A stretch of 64,000 bases of DNA from Adiantum capillus-veneris (lineage: Eukaryota > Streptophyta > Polypodiopsida > Polypodiales > Pteridaceae): assembly GCA_014529385.2 (NCBI GenBank), contig CM043944.1:86083884-86147883 (forward strand), written 5' to 3'. The notes under the pieces are model-generated. The model was not told the origin of the DNA, did not search any database, and saw only the letters and a list, made by a program, of their open reading frames with translations. The translations under genes and the position numbers were made by a program. Positions within the stretch are counted from its first letter, which is position 1, and every line of letters starts with the position of its first letter. Of the stretch, positions 31,864 to 42,899 are shown piece by piece.

Positions 31864-32685
31864 CATGGATCGCGATCCATGTACCCCAATGTCAAAACCT
31901 TCTAAAACTTGGCACACAGGTCTCTCTCAGTATCATGTTCCCTGTTATGTGATTTTTATGTTGTTTGATTCCCCTTAGATCACCCAAAAGTCACTTCTAG
32001 GTCTATTTGGCAATTTTTATCCTTGAATGACTCTTGCCCTATTTTGACCCACTTCTTGTAGGTTTTTGGTATCCTTGCTTTTGGAGAAGTTGTTTGTGTT
32101 GCTCTCTGCTACAAGGCTGTATGGTCTTTCTTTAGAAATTTAGTAGGGGGCCATGGATTGTGAACCACGTTCCATCAAATATGAACCTCAAACTTGGCCT
32201 GCTGTTTACTTGCAGTCTAAGGAGTATACGCCACCAATTATTTCTGGATTTAGAAAGCTTTTTCTTTATCAAAAGCCAGTTTTTTTGTTTGCCTTGCGGT
32301 TTTTTTGACTTGCAATTAGTATTTTGGGGACTGGGTCAGCTTTTGTTCTTTACAAAAGTTGTCCCAAATGGTGTCAGCTACTGACTTCTCCAATCTCTGC
32401 CTTAGGGGTAATGGATTGCGATCCATTTTCCATCACATATGAACATGAAACCTGGTCAGCTATATGCTTGCACCATGTAGAGGTTAGATTTCCACTTATT
32501 TTTGAATTTGGATTTCAAGTCAAAAACTTTTTGTCTATTTCCAAGGTTTTTGTGGTATTTTCCCAATTTCTTGATTTGGAGGAGTTTTATATGTCAGTTT
32601 TTCACCAAAAGTGTTTATCTAGTGGCCTAGAACCTCACAGAACCCTTTCGTACCAATTTCTATCCAACATGGATCGTGATCCATG
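31864..32685. repeat. Palindrome array A (period about 258-288 bp)
   Basis: CATGGATCGCGATCCATG (perfect 18-bp palindrome) at 31864-31881, with diverged copies at 32152-32169 (right arm decayed), 32410-32427 (AATGGATTGCGATCCATT) and 32668-32685 (CATGGATCGTGATCCATG). Spacings are 288, 258 and 258 bp. Each copy is followed by related sequence (TTCCATCA.ATATGAAC...AAAC.TGG), so these are tandem monomers. The array lies between a PBS and gag on the minus strand, that is, in a leader. A single related word (ATCACGATCCAT) occurs at about 33547. Confidence 0.8.
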
Positions 32686-33204
32686 TTCCTGCACATTTTG
32701 GCTTGAAACTTTTCAGATCAGCTCTCCCTTGCTTGGTTTACCCGTTTTTGCACTTTTTTTTGGGTTTGTATCGGCTTTTGAGCTCTGACCATCGAAATTT
32801 CCAATTTTCAAAGTTTATGGTCTCGGCTACCAAAATAAGGTGTTAAGATTTTTTTCATGATCCTTTTGTCCCAGTTTGATGGTTTTAAATGTTATCTAAC
32901 CTACTGAAGTGATTCCTATAACTAAAACCAACAAATGGTACAAAACTGGAAGAAAAACAGAATATGGAACAGTACTTTCAAAGCATAAAAAAATATGCAT
33001 AATGAAATGCTCTCGTATCTCACTCACAACTTTGAATACCTCTCAAGAAAAGACCTAGCAAGTCCCAGACTTATATCCTCTACCAAGCACTAAACCCCAT
33101 GTCTAACTGCCTAACTGTCAAAAGTGTAAATGGAATGGAAATCAAAATCAAAGGTCTCTAAGTAAAAAAGCTACGACTAGGTCACTCACCACCTAAGGAT
33201 CACT
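32686..33204 (-). other. Leader sequence, no gene seen
   Basis: Noncoding sequence between palindrome array A and the PBS; AT-rich, with no ORF or repeat recognised. Confidence 0.4.
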
Positions 33205-33223
33205 ATCCCCGGCAACAATGCAA
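33205..33223 (-). other. PBS-like site, tRNA-Asp type
   Basis: On the minus strand TTGCATTGTTGCCGGGGAT matches the PBS complementary to tRNA-Asp used by Athila/Tat-like elements (TGGCGCCGTTGCCGGGG) at 13 of 17 positions, with the TTGCCGGGG core intact. It lies directly after LTR-like sequence. Confidence 0.6.
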
Positions 33224-34133
33224 AGTTAGAAGGTCGCCACGACAGACGTCTTTAGCATAGCTATCTGGCACTAACATAATGTCAATACTTAGGGAAGCGT
33301 TTCGGATGGGGCGCAGAGACTCTTTGAGGGTGTCAACCTCAAGAAGTGAACCTATGGAATGACAATATCTCTCGCACTAGCAAATCTAACACTCTTGAAT
33401 CTGACAAAATGTCTATGTCCTATGTCACTGCACTAGGTCGTCACACCATTTTGGCACTCAAATAGAGTCCAAATGCTACGAAATTTTAGGAGGAAGTCTA
33501 AAACACTTAATGGCATAATCCTACAAAGTTTGGTTGCAATCCAATGAGGTACTAAAATCACGATCCATCATGATCAAGGTTTTGAAAATTGCAACAGAAC
33601 ATACCAGAAAGGTCTTCCTATGGTCTAGGAACACTCTCCTATGGTAAAAACATCAAAAAACAACCATTAACACACTCAAAAGAACCGATTTAGCTTACTC
33701 TTAAACCACAACAAATTTGACAATTATTGCACTTAAATGAAAGAGCAGTAGACAAGGAACACAATGTAAGTTTTGGAATTAAAATGTGATTACCAAATCT
33801 CAAGATATGATGATTACAAAGCACGTGAGAGTAATCGCTCTCAGCCGTATGCTCAAAACTCAAAACCTTGTGATAATGATTAGTCCTTTTCCACTTACAA
33901 AAATGAACTTTATACCTAGGGATTTTTTGCCAATCGTTGGCTCTACAAGGCTCAGACTCAAAATTGGACCTAACAACTCAGTAATTACATGAACTGGCTC
34001 ATAGATCATTTAGCTAGCTCAGAGTTTCTCATATAATAACAAAGCTTTTCCAAAAAAATAACGGGCATCAAAAAATTTAGGCTCAAATGAAGGGGTCGAC
34101 TCGGAGGGCGCCCGTCTAGACCGACTGTCAACA
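33224..34133 (-). repeat. Element-1-family LTR (about 910 bp), 5' type
   Basis: On the minus strand it begins TGTTGACAG at 34133, has TATAAAG near 33910, and ends at the PBS. Its last 100 bp (GACGTC.GTCG.GGCGAC, GGGTGTCAACC) align with the LTR at 19283-20237. It interrupts an RT right after NYPLPIT. It does not match the LTR at 22461-23379 closely, so the two are not a pair from one insertion; either two elements are present or recombination joined them. Confidence 0.6.
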
Positions 34134-34440
34134 GTTATTGGTAGGGGATAGTTTTCTCTAATGGGTAGAGCATTTACCTATTTGAGCTTCACACAAACTT
34201 GTAATTTTATTCTTTAGCACTACCACGATCGGTGACACCCAATCTGTGTACTCGATCTTGTAGATAAAATCTACTTCCTTTAGCTTATCTATCTCCTCTT
34301 TGATCTTCTTGGAAAATGTTTCATTTTATGTATAGGGACGTTGTTTGCAAGGTATTGCATCATGCTTAAGGGGTATTGTGTGTTGAGAAATACTCAGATC
34401 TACTCCCTTAAGGTCCTTGTATGACCATGCAAACACATCT
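34134..34440 (-). pseudogene. Gypsy RT fragment related to element 1
   Basis: Minus strand: DVFAWSYKDLKGVD, then IPLKHDAI, KQRPYT, then TDWVSPIVVVLK and ENYPLPIT. Most positions agree with the element 1 RT; at least two stops and one frame slip. It ends where the LTR at 34133 begins. Confidence 0.85.
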
Positions 34441-34556
34441 CTATATTGTATTTGTCTATTGGGATATCTTAAGGAGGAATTTTAACCCCATCTTCTCTAA
34501 GTTTTTATCCACTTCACCCCATAGATGCAATCTAATTTGTAAAATCTCTAAGAGAG

Positions 34557-36207
34557 TTATAGTAGATTGGATAGGAGTTGACGCTCCCATTGAAAAGGCA
34601 CAACCTTGACCTCAAATTTTGTTTCATGGTGTCCTTTAAAAGAAGACAAAGTCTTCAATGTTTCAGGTTTTCTCTCTGCAGACACTTTCATTCCTGCATC
34701 ACCACATAGATATTGTATATCTCTAGGGTAGAATTCATGATCCATGTTAATCTTTGTGATAGGTACAGACTTAAAAGTCACACTGCCATCGTTTTTGTTC
34801 CTGATTGTCTCCCATAAGGCTTGTGGCCACATTTCTTCCACTTTTGGAATGGGCATCATGCCTTGGGACTTGGAGTTATCAATGGTATTTGCCACTACCC
34901 TTGTATCCCCAATGGTGTTTCATTCTTAGGTTTCGTTTGATTAATCATTTCGTTCCCCTTGTGCTCAAGTTCCCTATCCTTTTGGTAGATTAACACTTCT
35001 TGTTTAAGGATGTTTATTTTTTAGGCTCCATTAGATCTTGAGTAGTCTCTATGAGTCGTTTGCACATTTCTAATCTCTATTTTTCAGCCTCAGGATATGG
35101 ATATGTCAACCTTGTTTGTTCCAATGTCTGGTTGGTCTTCAGTCTAGCATCATGAGCATGCAATAGAGCCTCTAGAGGTTGTAGCACTTTGTCTACTAAA
35201 ATTGAACCACTAGATGATATATTGGAAGACACCGCTCCTTCCACCCGTTCTTTGTTTTCTCTTTCATGTTTAAGCTGCTTCTTTGTTTGTTGCAGCTCTG
35301 TTTCTAAGATAGTTTTCTCTTTTAGCCTCTTTTCTTTCATTTTATTTCTTTTTGCTTTCCAAGATTTTCTCTGAGTCCTAACTATCAAACTCTCAAACTC
35401 TTTTTGAATTGGTAGTTTTTCTTGTCCTTGATTATTATGCTTTTTGCAAAATCCTAAGTGTGAGCTCTCATCACCACATTGATCAAAATTGTTGGCTTGA
35501 TTTGTGAATCACTTGAAAATGAAAAAACTCCAATGACATTCATTATTGCTTTTTCCTTGTTTTCTAAGTTTTTGAGACTATTTGGAAGTAAATGATCTAT
35601 CCCACAACCCTCATAGAACCCAAAAATCTTTATGCCCTCACCCTTGTGCGTGGAGAAACTCTTGTCCAATGATTACCTACACATCCATAGCAAGGACCTT
35701 CTTGTTGAGCAGCTTGTTGTGCCCCCATTGGTTGTCCTATCGTAGGAGGATATCCACTAGGTTTGTAATTTTGATTTTCTATGAACATGAGCATACTCTC
35801 ATCCATTGCGTAATGATTCTTCATTGGCTATGCTATGTAAGATAGCTCTATAGCCTTGTTTGAGCTTACTCAAGAAGGATAACCCTCATTGGCATATGCA
35901 ATACCCTCAAGTACTCTCTCATAGGCTTCAGCTGATTCTTCATAATATGAAGTCGGTGGCAACATCTTATGACTCGTGAGTGTTTCTATAGGTTGCTTAT
36001 ATATGATAATTGCTTGATTCTCTTGGGGGAGGTTGTTGGCCCAACATTGGTTGAGGCTTATCTCCCCTTATGCTACATTATTTGGTCATATTTGGTACCT
36101 TGGTGGTGATGGCAAAGGTTGCACCTCCGAAGGTCCATACGCCTTTCCCTTACAGAATTCATATTGTAAAAACATTCACTCATCTCATGGTTGGTATACT
36201 TTTGCTC
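34557..36207 (-). pseudogene. Gag C-terminal region and linker of a third element
   Basis: Minus strand from the TSD at 36208. A gag tail with a degenerate knuckle CYGCVGNHW (near 35700, the same CX2CX3H spacing as the 29150 copy) is followed by K/E-rich coiled-coil sequence (KAKRNKMKEKRLKEKTILE at about 35340) and an unrecognised 112-codon open stretch (34895-34557: VEEMWPQALWETI and FKSVPITKINMDHEFYPRD). That stretch stands where a protease would be, but shows no DTG/DSG motif. It continues gag from 42900-45130 across the 36213-42894 insertion. Confidence 0.6.
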
Positions 36208-36212
36208 GATCG

Positions 36213-36575
36213 TGTTAGGGTTTTAAACCTACTACATCCTATGCCTATGTGAACAACCCCTTATGGTGTTACTATCACACTTTAGTGGGGAACATGCCTA
36301 CACCTAGCATGCCACATGGAGCACACACTTGTCCTAAAGATCCTCATGCACATTACACCTAGCTACCTATGTGGATGCATTAGCATCTGACACCACCACT
36401 GCCTGCATGTATTACTCCATCTATAAATGGAGAAGCATTGTACAAATATGTATATTATCAATCTACCTAATTTGTGTTATTTTTGTGCTTTGCTTTCTTA
36501 TGTCATTTTTTAATTAGCACGTCAATTTAATTATGAATGCGACTAACTATTTTCCGCCTTAATTAGAGCCTTGCA
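36213..36575 (+). repeat. Element 3 5' LTR (363 bp)
   Basis: TGTTAGGG...GAGCCTTGCA, preceded by GATCG. It contains TATAAAT near 36422, within CATCTATAAATGGAG, the likely promoter. It matches 42528-42894 throughout with scattered substitutions and small indels. Confidence 0.88.
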
Positions 36576-38299
36576 AGCGGTATGTAAGATCCCCAACCCG
36601 CCAATACCAAGATCGGGATGGGATCCTTGGCAGGTCTCTAGGTCTGATAAAAATCAGAGTCTCTAAAACAAGAAAAATCCAAGGAATAGACCTTTACCAT
36701 TGACAATGGCTTGTGTCTATAGCCTTAGAAGAAGACCTAGTCCTCTCTCGCAGCGGAAACGAGACAACGTGTTAAAAGTCCAAAGAACTATTTCGGCCAT
36801 ATAACTTCCACAAATTGGGCTAAGGTATCCTCAACCAACGCTTTTTTCCCCCTAACATATGTGAGGGCACAGCCGCTGGTGGACTCCTCTTCCAAGTGAA
36901 GAAGTTTTCTAAACGTTCTTAGTGCGCATGGATGGATAGTTACCTGACTAATCAGGTCCATCCGTCCATGATTGACAACCTTAGTCAATCCCCACTTACC
37001 ACCCCGCACTCACACATGATTCTTTTGTTTTTTAATTACTATCACATTGTTTTAACACTTAAAATAATAGTTTCTTTTACCGTTCCGTCACAGTAATTCC
37101 TTCAATCAATTATTAAAGACAACATTGAAAGCATTCTTTTAGAAAACAGACATCTTTAAACTTAAGATGGGGTACTGTCAATCAAAACATTGTCCATAAA
37201 TAACCATGACTAGTACTCTTCTTGTCTCAAGACCACCTAAGGGTGAAAAAACGGCAACCATTCCTTATTCACAATTTGGAGTGGATAAACCCCCACCCAA
37301 GGTTTTAAGTTCCCATACAACCGGGCGGCTCCCCTAGGATAAAAACGGTATCCTAACTTATGTAGAAACATCAAGACATGACACGGAGTAGAAACTCATC
37401 ATTCATGGAGGTAAGCGACTTATCCGCCATCATTATCTCATCAATTTATACCAAGGAGTCGGAGGTGTCTTGAGACAAGATGTCTTAAGGATGATCAATC
37501 ATATCTTTTCGAAGTCAACCAGTTTTAACCCAAACAATTCTTTCCTACATTATAAACAAATACACATTAGAAATTACCTTCCGTTTTTGGTCAATTATTC
37601 CTTTTCTAATTCTTACTCACTCTTTACATATGCAATGCTAACTTAAAAAAGAACTTAAATTATTTAAAGACTTAATTGAATAATGGAAAACCCACCTGGG
37701 ACTGATCGGCCATCTGCTGTTGCGTTGGCGTCTAAAGACTCTCCTCCGTAGGCCTACTACTAGGCCCAGCTTCCTCGTCGTGCAACGCTCAAGTTCTTTT
37801 TAGAGCTCTGTCCTCATCATTGGATGTAGGATTGGCTCGGGTCCTTTTAGGTGCCATAAATTCTTATCCTTATAGGACGTCAAATCATTAGGTAAATTAT
37901 TCGAAAGCTAAATTTAACCTTTGTATCCAATTTTACCCAAATCTAAGTTAAATTTATAGTCTTAATTGGTAAATTTTTGACCTAGTAATTTCTTATTTGC
38001 CTATATAGGCATGATAACTTTTCCACAGCTTCCCTACGGTTTTCCTAAGCTCTTTTAATTTTCTTGTAATTTTTTATATCTTTTTTCTAATTTCTCCATC
38101 GAATTTTAAGCTTGGAATCTGCTTATTTTGAGCTTAATATTACTTCTATTTATTTTCTCTTAAAGATTTCATTTCCTTAACTTTATATCATAGGTTTACA
38201 CTTATCATAATTTTCTTAAAAACTTTTGACCGCAAAGTCAATTTATTTTAATTAATCTTTTGCTAAAAATAGGACTTTTGATCAATTGTAATTTCTTAA

Positions 38300-40080
38300 A
38301 CTCACTAATTAACTATGGTATAATTATCACAAGTAGATAAGGATATTTTTTATCTTTCGTAATTATATTTTAATTTTCCAACTTAATTATCTAATTTTAA
38401 TCTTTAATTTTTAGCTAAAATTAGTATCATTTGACTTAGATAAATATCTATACTAATTTTCTAACCTTGACATAATTATCATGGTCTCTTTATCATGTAA
38501 TCTAGCTCTGATAAATAGCTGTAATCATATAACATGATTTACTAATTTCCTCCTTTAGTTTTCAGCTAGAATTAGTACAATTTGACTTAGATAAATATCT
38601 ATATTAAGTTTCTAACCTTGACATAATTATCACCACCTCTTTATCATGTAATCTAAATTTAATAAATAGCATGTAATCATATAACATGATTTACTATTTT
38701 TTCCTTTTAGTTTTCATCTAGAATTAGTATAATTTGACTTAGATAAATATCTATACTAAGTTTCTAACCTTGACATAATCATCACGACCTCTTTAATATG
38801 TAATCTAACTCTAATAAATAGCATGTAATCATAGCATGATTTACTAATTTCCTCCTTTAGTTTTTAGCTAAAATTAGTATAATTTGACTTAGATAAATAT
38901 CTATATTAATTTTTTAGCCTTGACATAATAATCACGGCCTCTTTATTATGTATTACATGCTGTTTATCAAAGTTAGATTCATCTAACATGATTTACTAAT
39001 TTCTCCCTTTACTTTTTATATAAAATTAGTATAATTTTACTTAAATAAATATCTATACTAATTTTCTAACTTTGAAATAATTATCACGACCTTTTTACCA
39101 TGTATTATAACTCTAATAAATAGCATGTAATCATATAACATGATTTACTAATTTTTCTTTTTAATTTTTTCTTTTAATTTTCTCTTAAAAACAATGTTTT
39201 TCTACTAAGATAATTAGCTAAACTAATTATCTATGGTTACTCTAATTATCACAGATTTCTCAAGATGTATTTTAACTCTAAAAATTATCTCAAAAATTTT
39301 TAGTTTAATTTGTTATTTTCCTCCTTTACTTTTCTCTTAAAAATAGTGTTTTTCTACTGAGATGATTATGTAAACTAATTATCTATCATTAATCTAAATA
39401 TCACGGATTTTTATGATGTTTTTTACCTCTGATAATTATCTCAAAGCTTTTTAGATTAATTTGCTAGTTTCTCCCTTTAATTTTCTCTTAGAAACAATGT
39501 TTTTCTATTGGGATAATTAGGTAAACTAATTATCTATAATTAAGATAATTATCACACATTTTTTAAGATGTATTTTACCTCTGATAATTATCTCAAAGCT
39601 TTTAAGGTTAATTTGCTATTTTTCTCCTTTAATTTTTTCTTAAAAACAATGTTTTTCTATTGAGGTAATTAGGTAAACTAATTATCTATGGTTAAAATAA
39701 TTATCATGGGTTTTTAAAAATATATTTATCTCTAATGAGTATCTCAAATCTTTTTAGATTAATTTGCTATTTCTCCCCTTTAATTTTCCCTTAAAAACGG
39801 TGTTTTTCTATTGAGATAATTAGGTAAACTAATTATTTGTGGTTAAGATAATTATCACGGGTTTCTTAAGATGTGTTTTACCTCTGATAATTTTTTTAAA
39901 GCTATTTAGATTAATTTGATCATTTTTCCCTTTACTTTTCTCTTAAAAATAGTGTAATTTTGCTTAAATAATTACAAAATTATTCAAAAAATTAAAAGAT
40001 ACTTTTCCTATCATCTTCACAGTTAAGACAGCTCTAGTAATTATCTCATCTTCATCTAAGTTTAATTAGTATAATTATCA
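38300..40080. repeat. Satellite of about 152 bp inside giant element copy A
   Basis: About 11 monomers. The word TTGACTTAG starts at 38431, 38582, 38734 and 38884 (variant 39036). The homologous GTTTTTCTA word recurs at 39196, 39348, 39499, 39651, 39802 and 39954. Steps are 150-152 bp. There are two monomer subtypes, one following the other. Very AT-rich, with AATTAT, ATAATTATCAC and TTGCTA words. Confidence 0.9.
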
Positions 40081-40406
40081 TCAATTTATGATTAAATGAG
40101 TAATTTCAGTCTTAATATAATATAATAATTAGCTATATTAGTATCCCTAAGCTTAATCTCAATAATCAGTAGAGAATTAAGAATTAAGAGAGAATTTTGG
40201 AGTGTAAGTAAGTTTAATTTTCTTAATTAATTGGATTAATTAAGAAAATGAAAATAAGTTAGCATAAATCTGCTAATTAAAAAGGTTTAGTGCTAATTAT
40301 CGTGGATTAACCAACTAGAGCTTTGCTCTCTAGTGGTTTCTGAGTAGAGATCTCTTTAGATGAGAGAGAATTTGCCAGGACTCCGAGTTTGTTTTAAAAT
40401 GTGAAG

Positions 40407-40440
40407 CTAGGGGTCTTATTTATAGGTTTCTCGGCACTCA
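40407..40440 (-). promoter_or_regulatory. Putative promoter TATA box of giant element copy A
   Basis: The minus strand reads CCTATAAATAAGACC (TATAAATA at 40417-40424). The equivalent site in copy B is 54563-54570 (CCTATAAATATGACC). Conservation of the core and its distance from the terminus (about 450-480 nt) supports it. Confidence 0.5.
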
Positions 40441-40906
40441 TAAGCTCTCATAGGTTGAAAATGGCAGTTTCTTGCAGCTCAAGCAGCCCTACAGCTCAAG
40501 ATGGCGCCCCTTGCTGCTAATTGTGTCCCTGGCAGGTCAGTGATGACCCCTCCCATTACCTGCCAACTTTAAAATATCAATTCTGCTATATTTTGATCTA
40601 TTTTTGCTTAATTGGTAAATATCTGCGAGGCCTTTAGTAAAGTCTATGCTTAAATGATTACTGCAACTACTCAATTTTTCTTAATAATTTAATTTACATT
40701 GAATCTTTCGGAAGGACTAGCAGGGTCAGTTTTTGTCCGAATTCAAATCTGAAAATTTCTAGCCCGAAGTTTGCTGTGCTTAAGATTCCAAAAATACCAT
40801 TTTTAATTGCTTTTGAAATAGTGTTTTACCTGTTAGTAAGTCCAATGCTTTTCCCTCAACTTTGAGTTCATCCCTCTGCAGCAGTTAGAAAGGTGGAGAC
40901 CTTACA

Positions 40907-42527
40907 CGGTATCAGAGCTTTATTGTGAGGCTCCCTATAATTAGTATTAGCATTATTACTTATTGTAAATATCCTTGATTTGAGCATTTAGTGTGGGTTT
41001 TTTTTTTCTTTTTGAGTGTTTTACCGCTTTCAATTACCCTTTCGCTCACATGTTTTTTGCAACATCATTTGTGTGTGTGGAAAGAACTCATCAAGGGCTA
41101 CTCATCGTCTATCTACTTGAATTGATTTGTGAGTAATTGATTGATTAAATTGGTGCACCATCAGCCTCATTTCCTATAGGAACTTTATGTGTCAGTGTTT
41201 TGAGTTTTCAATGCACAAGGAGTATTTGATATGTGTACGGATTTTTGAACTGTCAATCTAAAGCTCACACCACTGGGCGGATCTCAGCAAAAGCGTTCAG
41301 CCCCATTTTATGAAGGAATTGAGTCCGTTGACTGGCCCATCCACTAGGCTCGCTGTCACGCTTAGAACTTCATCTTCATTTTATTGCCCCTTTTATCGCC
41401 TTGTGGAGCACACACACTCCATCGTGCTCAAAGGCAAGCAGCCACGTCATTATTGTCCTGGTGCTGATGAACCTGCCGACTACTTCATCTGCACATTCAC
41501 AAAGAGCATACAGCACAATTCTCGTGGCCATTACAATCAACAACCGGCAGGTCTGAGGTTTTCTTTGCGCCCATTGATGAGCAGTAACTGCAAAATCCTC
41601 TTCTCATGCTTGTGTAGAGCCCACGGTTTGCCATACTCTGCGTCTCTGCCTACAACTCCCACCAACAGCTCGAGCCGGCATGGTCGTGCTGCCTTTTACT
41701 TATTGCTGCCCCATTTCAAGTTTGCCAATCGTGTTGTAGCACCATTGGCTCCTACGCTCCTTGCCTGCACAACCCATTGCTCATTGTCTATGAGCTCTCG
41801 GCAAGTATTACAATCACTTGCATTAATTTGCAAGTTTGTTTTGGGAAATTTTCTTTTGGTAGCCGTTCCCACCATAGTATCACTCTCACACAACCATGTG
41901 CAAAAGATTGGGTCCCTCACTTCCTAGTCTCTTGCAAGCATATCAAGCTCTTCACACAAAGCGGTAATTTGTATCAAACTTAGCTCATCTACATTCATGC
42001 ACAACTACTATGTATGCAACATAAGTGCACAAAGGAACCTTGCACAAATGTACATGGGTTTTCTACCCAGAGACATCTTCTATGGTAAGACCACCCAATC
42101 ATGAGCATACACATGAGCACTACACTTGACATGTATTTTTGCATTATGACATTAGCGAAGACAGCTTCATCCTCTCAAGAATGGACCAATGACAACAAGA
42201 TCAACCTTCTTTGGAGGGTGGATCAACGACAATCAACTGTCAAGGACATCACCAACATGATGACTACAATGAACGAAGGTCACATTACGCTAAGGATGAT
42301 CCATTAATCCCTACACACTAAAACTCCCTTTTACACTTGCATGATGTATCCGAATGTGAGCAAAACAAGATGTATCCAGTATGAGAACCATGTTTATGCA
42401 TCCAACTCTGAACCCATGCACTTGCCTAAGGACGCCTTGTATGAACCATGACATGTTGAAACCATTGAGATCTAGGCATGACGTATCTTAGGCAATCCTA
42501 GGATGAAATCAGGTTTAAGGGGGAGAT
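40907..42527 (+). other. Internal region of element 3, no retroviral domain
   Basis: Starts with the remainder of a PBS ((C)GGTATCAGAGC, initiator-Met type with one mismatch, continuous with 36576-36582) and ends in the PPT TAAGGGGGAGAT at about 42516-42527. A 205-codon ORF (41310-41927) has no recognised domain and no clear coding signature; it may be captured host sequence or chance. Confidence 0.6.
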
Positions 42528-42894
42528 TGTTAGGGTTTTAAAACTACTTACATCCTATGCCTATGTGAACAACCCCTAATGGTGTTACTATCACACTTTA
42601 GTAGGAAACATGCCTACACCTACTAGCATGCCACATGGAGCAGACACTTGTCCTAAAGCTCCTCATGCACATTACACCCAGCTACCTATGTGGACGGATT
42701 AGCATTTGACACCACCATTGCCTACATGTATTACTCCATCTATAAATGGAGAAGCATTGTACAAATATGTATATTATCACTCTACCTACTTTGTGTTATT
42801 TTTGTGCTTTGCTTGCTTAAGTCATTTTTTACTTAGCACGTCAATTTAATTATGAATGCAGCTAACTATTTTCCACCTTAATTAGAGCCTTACA
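42528..42894 (+). repeat. Element 3 3' LTR (367 bp)
   Basis: Partner of 36213-36575, with a purine tract directly before it and the target duplication GATCG after it (42895-42899). Confidence 0.88.
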
Positions 42895-42899
42895 GATCG

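Larger units (their letters stand above)
36583..40906 (-). mobile_element. Giant solo-LTR-like element, copy A (4,324 bp)
   Basis: Ends TGTAAG and CTTACA (6-bp inverted termini, TG...CA), with the perfect 5-bp target duplication CGGTA (36578-36582, 40907-40911). It landed in the PBS of element 3. No retrotransposon protein is encoded. A minus-strand TATAAATA at 40417-40424 lies about 480 nt from the minus-strand start, so I read it as a minus-oriented LTR with a very long R-U5. Its centre is an AT-rich satellite with a period of about 152 bp. Copy B is at 51056-55022. A solo LTR is the simplest reading; a large non-autonomous element without repeats at its ends is the alternative. Confidence 0.8.
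36213..42894 (+). mobile_element. Element 3: non-autonomous LTR retrotransposon, itself split
   Basis: LTRs at 36213-36575 and 42528-42894 (TGTTAGGG start; TTGCA/TTACA end) are flanked by the perfect target duplication GATCG (36208-36212, 42895-42899). The PBS and PPT are present. Setting aside the nested 4.3-kb sequence, the internal region is only about 1.6 kb and has no gag or pol domain, so it depended on enzymes in trans (TRIM/LARD-like). Its LTRs differ at many positions, so it is older than the copia at 2793-9855. Confidence 0.88.

Noticed and set aside
27093-32685. Palindrome arrays A and B as CRISPR arrays
   Set aside because: Periods of 258-352 bp, diverged repeats, a eukaryotic retroelement context and no cas genes.
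36788-37009. Small minus-strand ORF (MRGGKWGLTKVVNHGR) present in both giant elements (also 51292-51480)
   Set aside because: The DNA itself is conserved between copies and the second copy shifts frame halfway, so there is no sign of protein-level selection.
40907-40917. A tRNA gene at the GGTATCAGAGC word
   Set aside because: It is only the PBS complement next to an LTR; no cloverleaf can be drawn around it.
41310-41927. 205-codon ORF inside element 3 as a host gene
   Set aside because: No recognisable domain and low-complexity S/L/H composition; kept only as a possible captured sequence.
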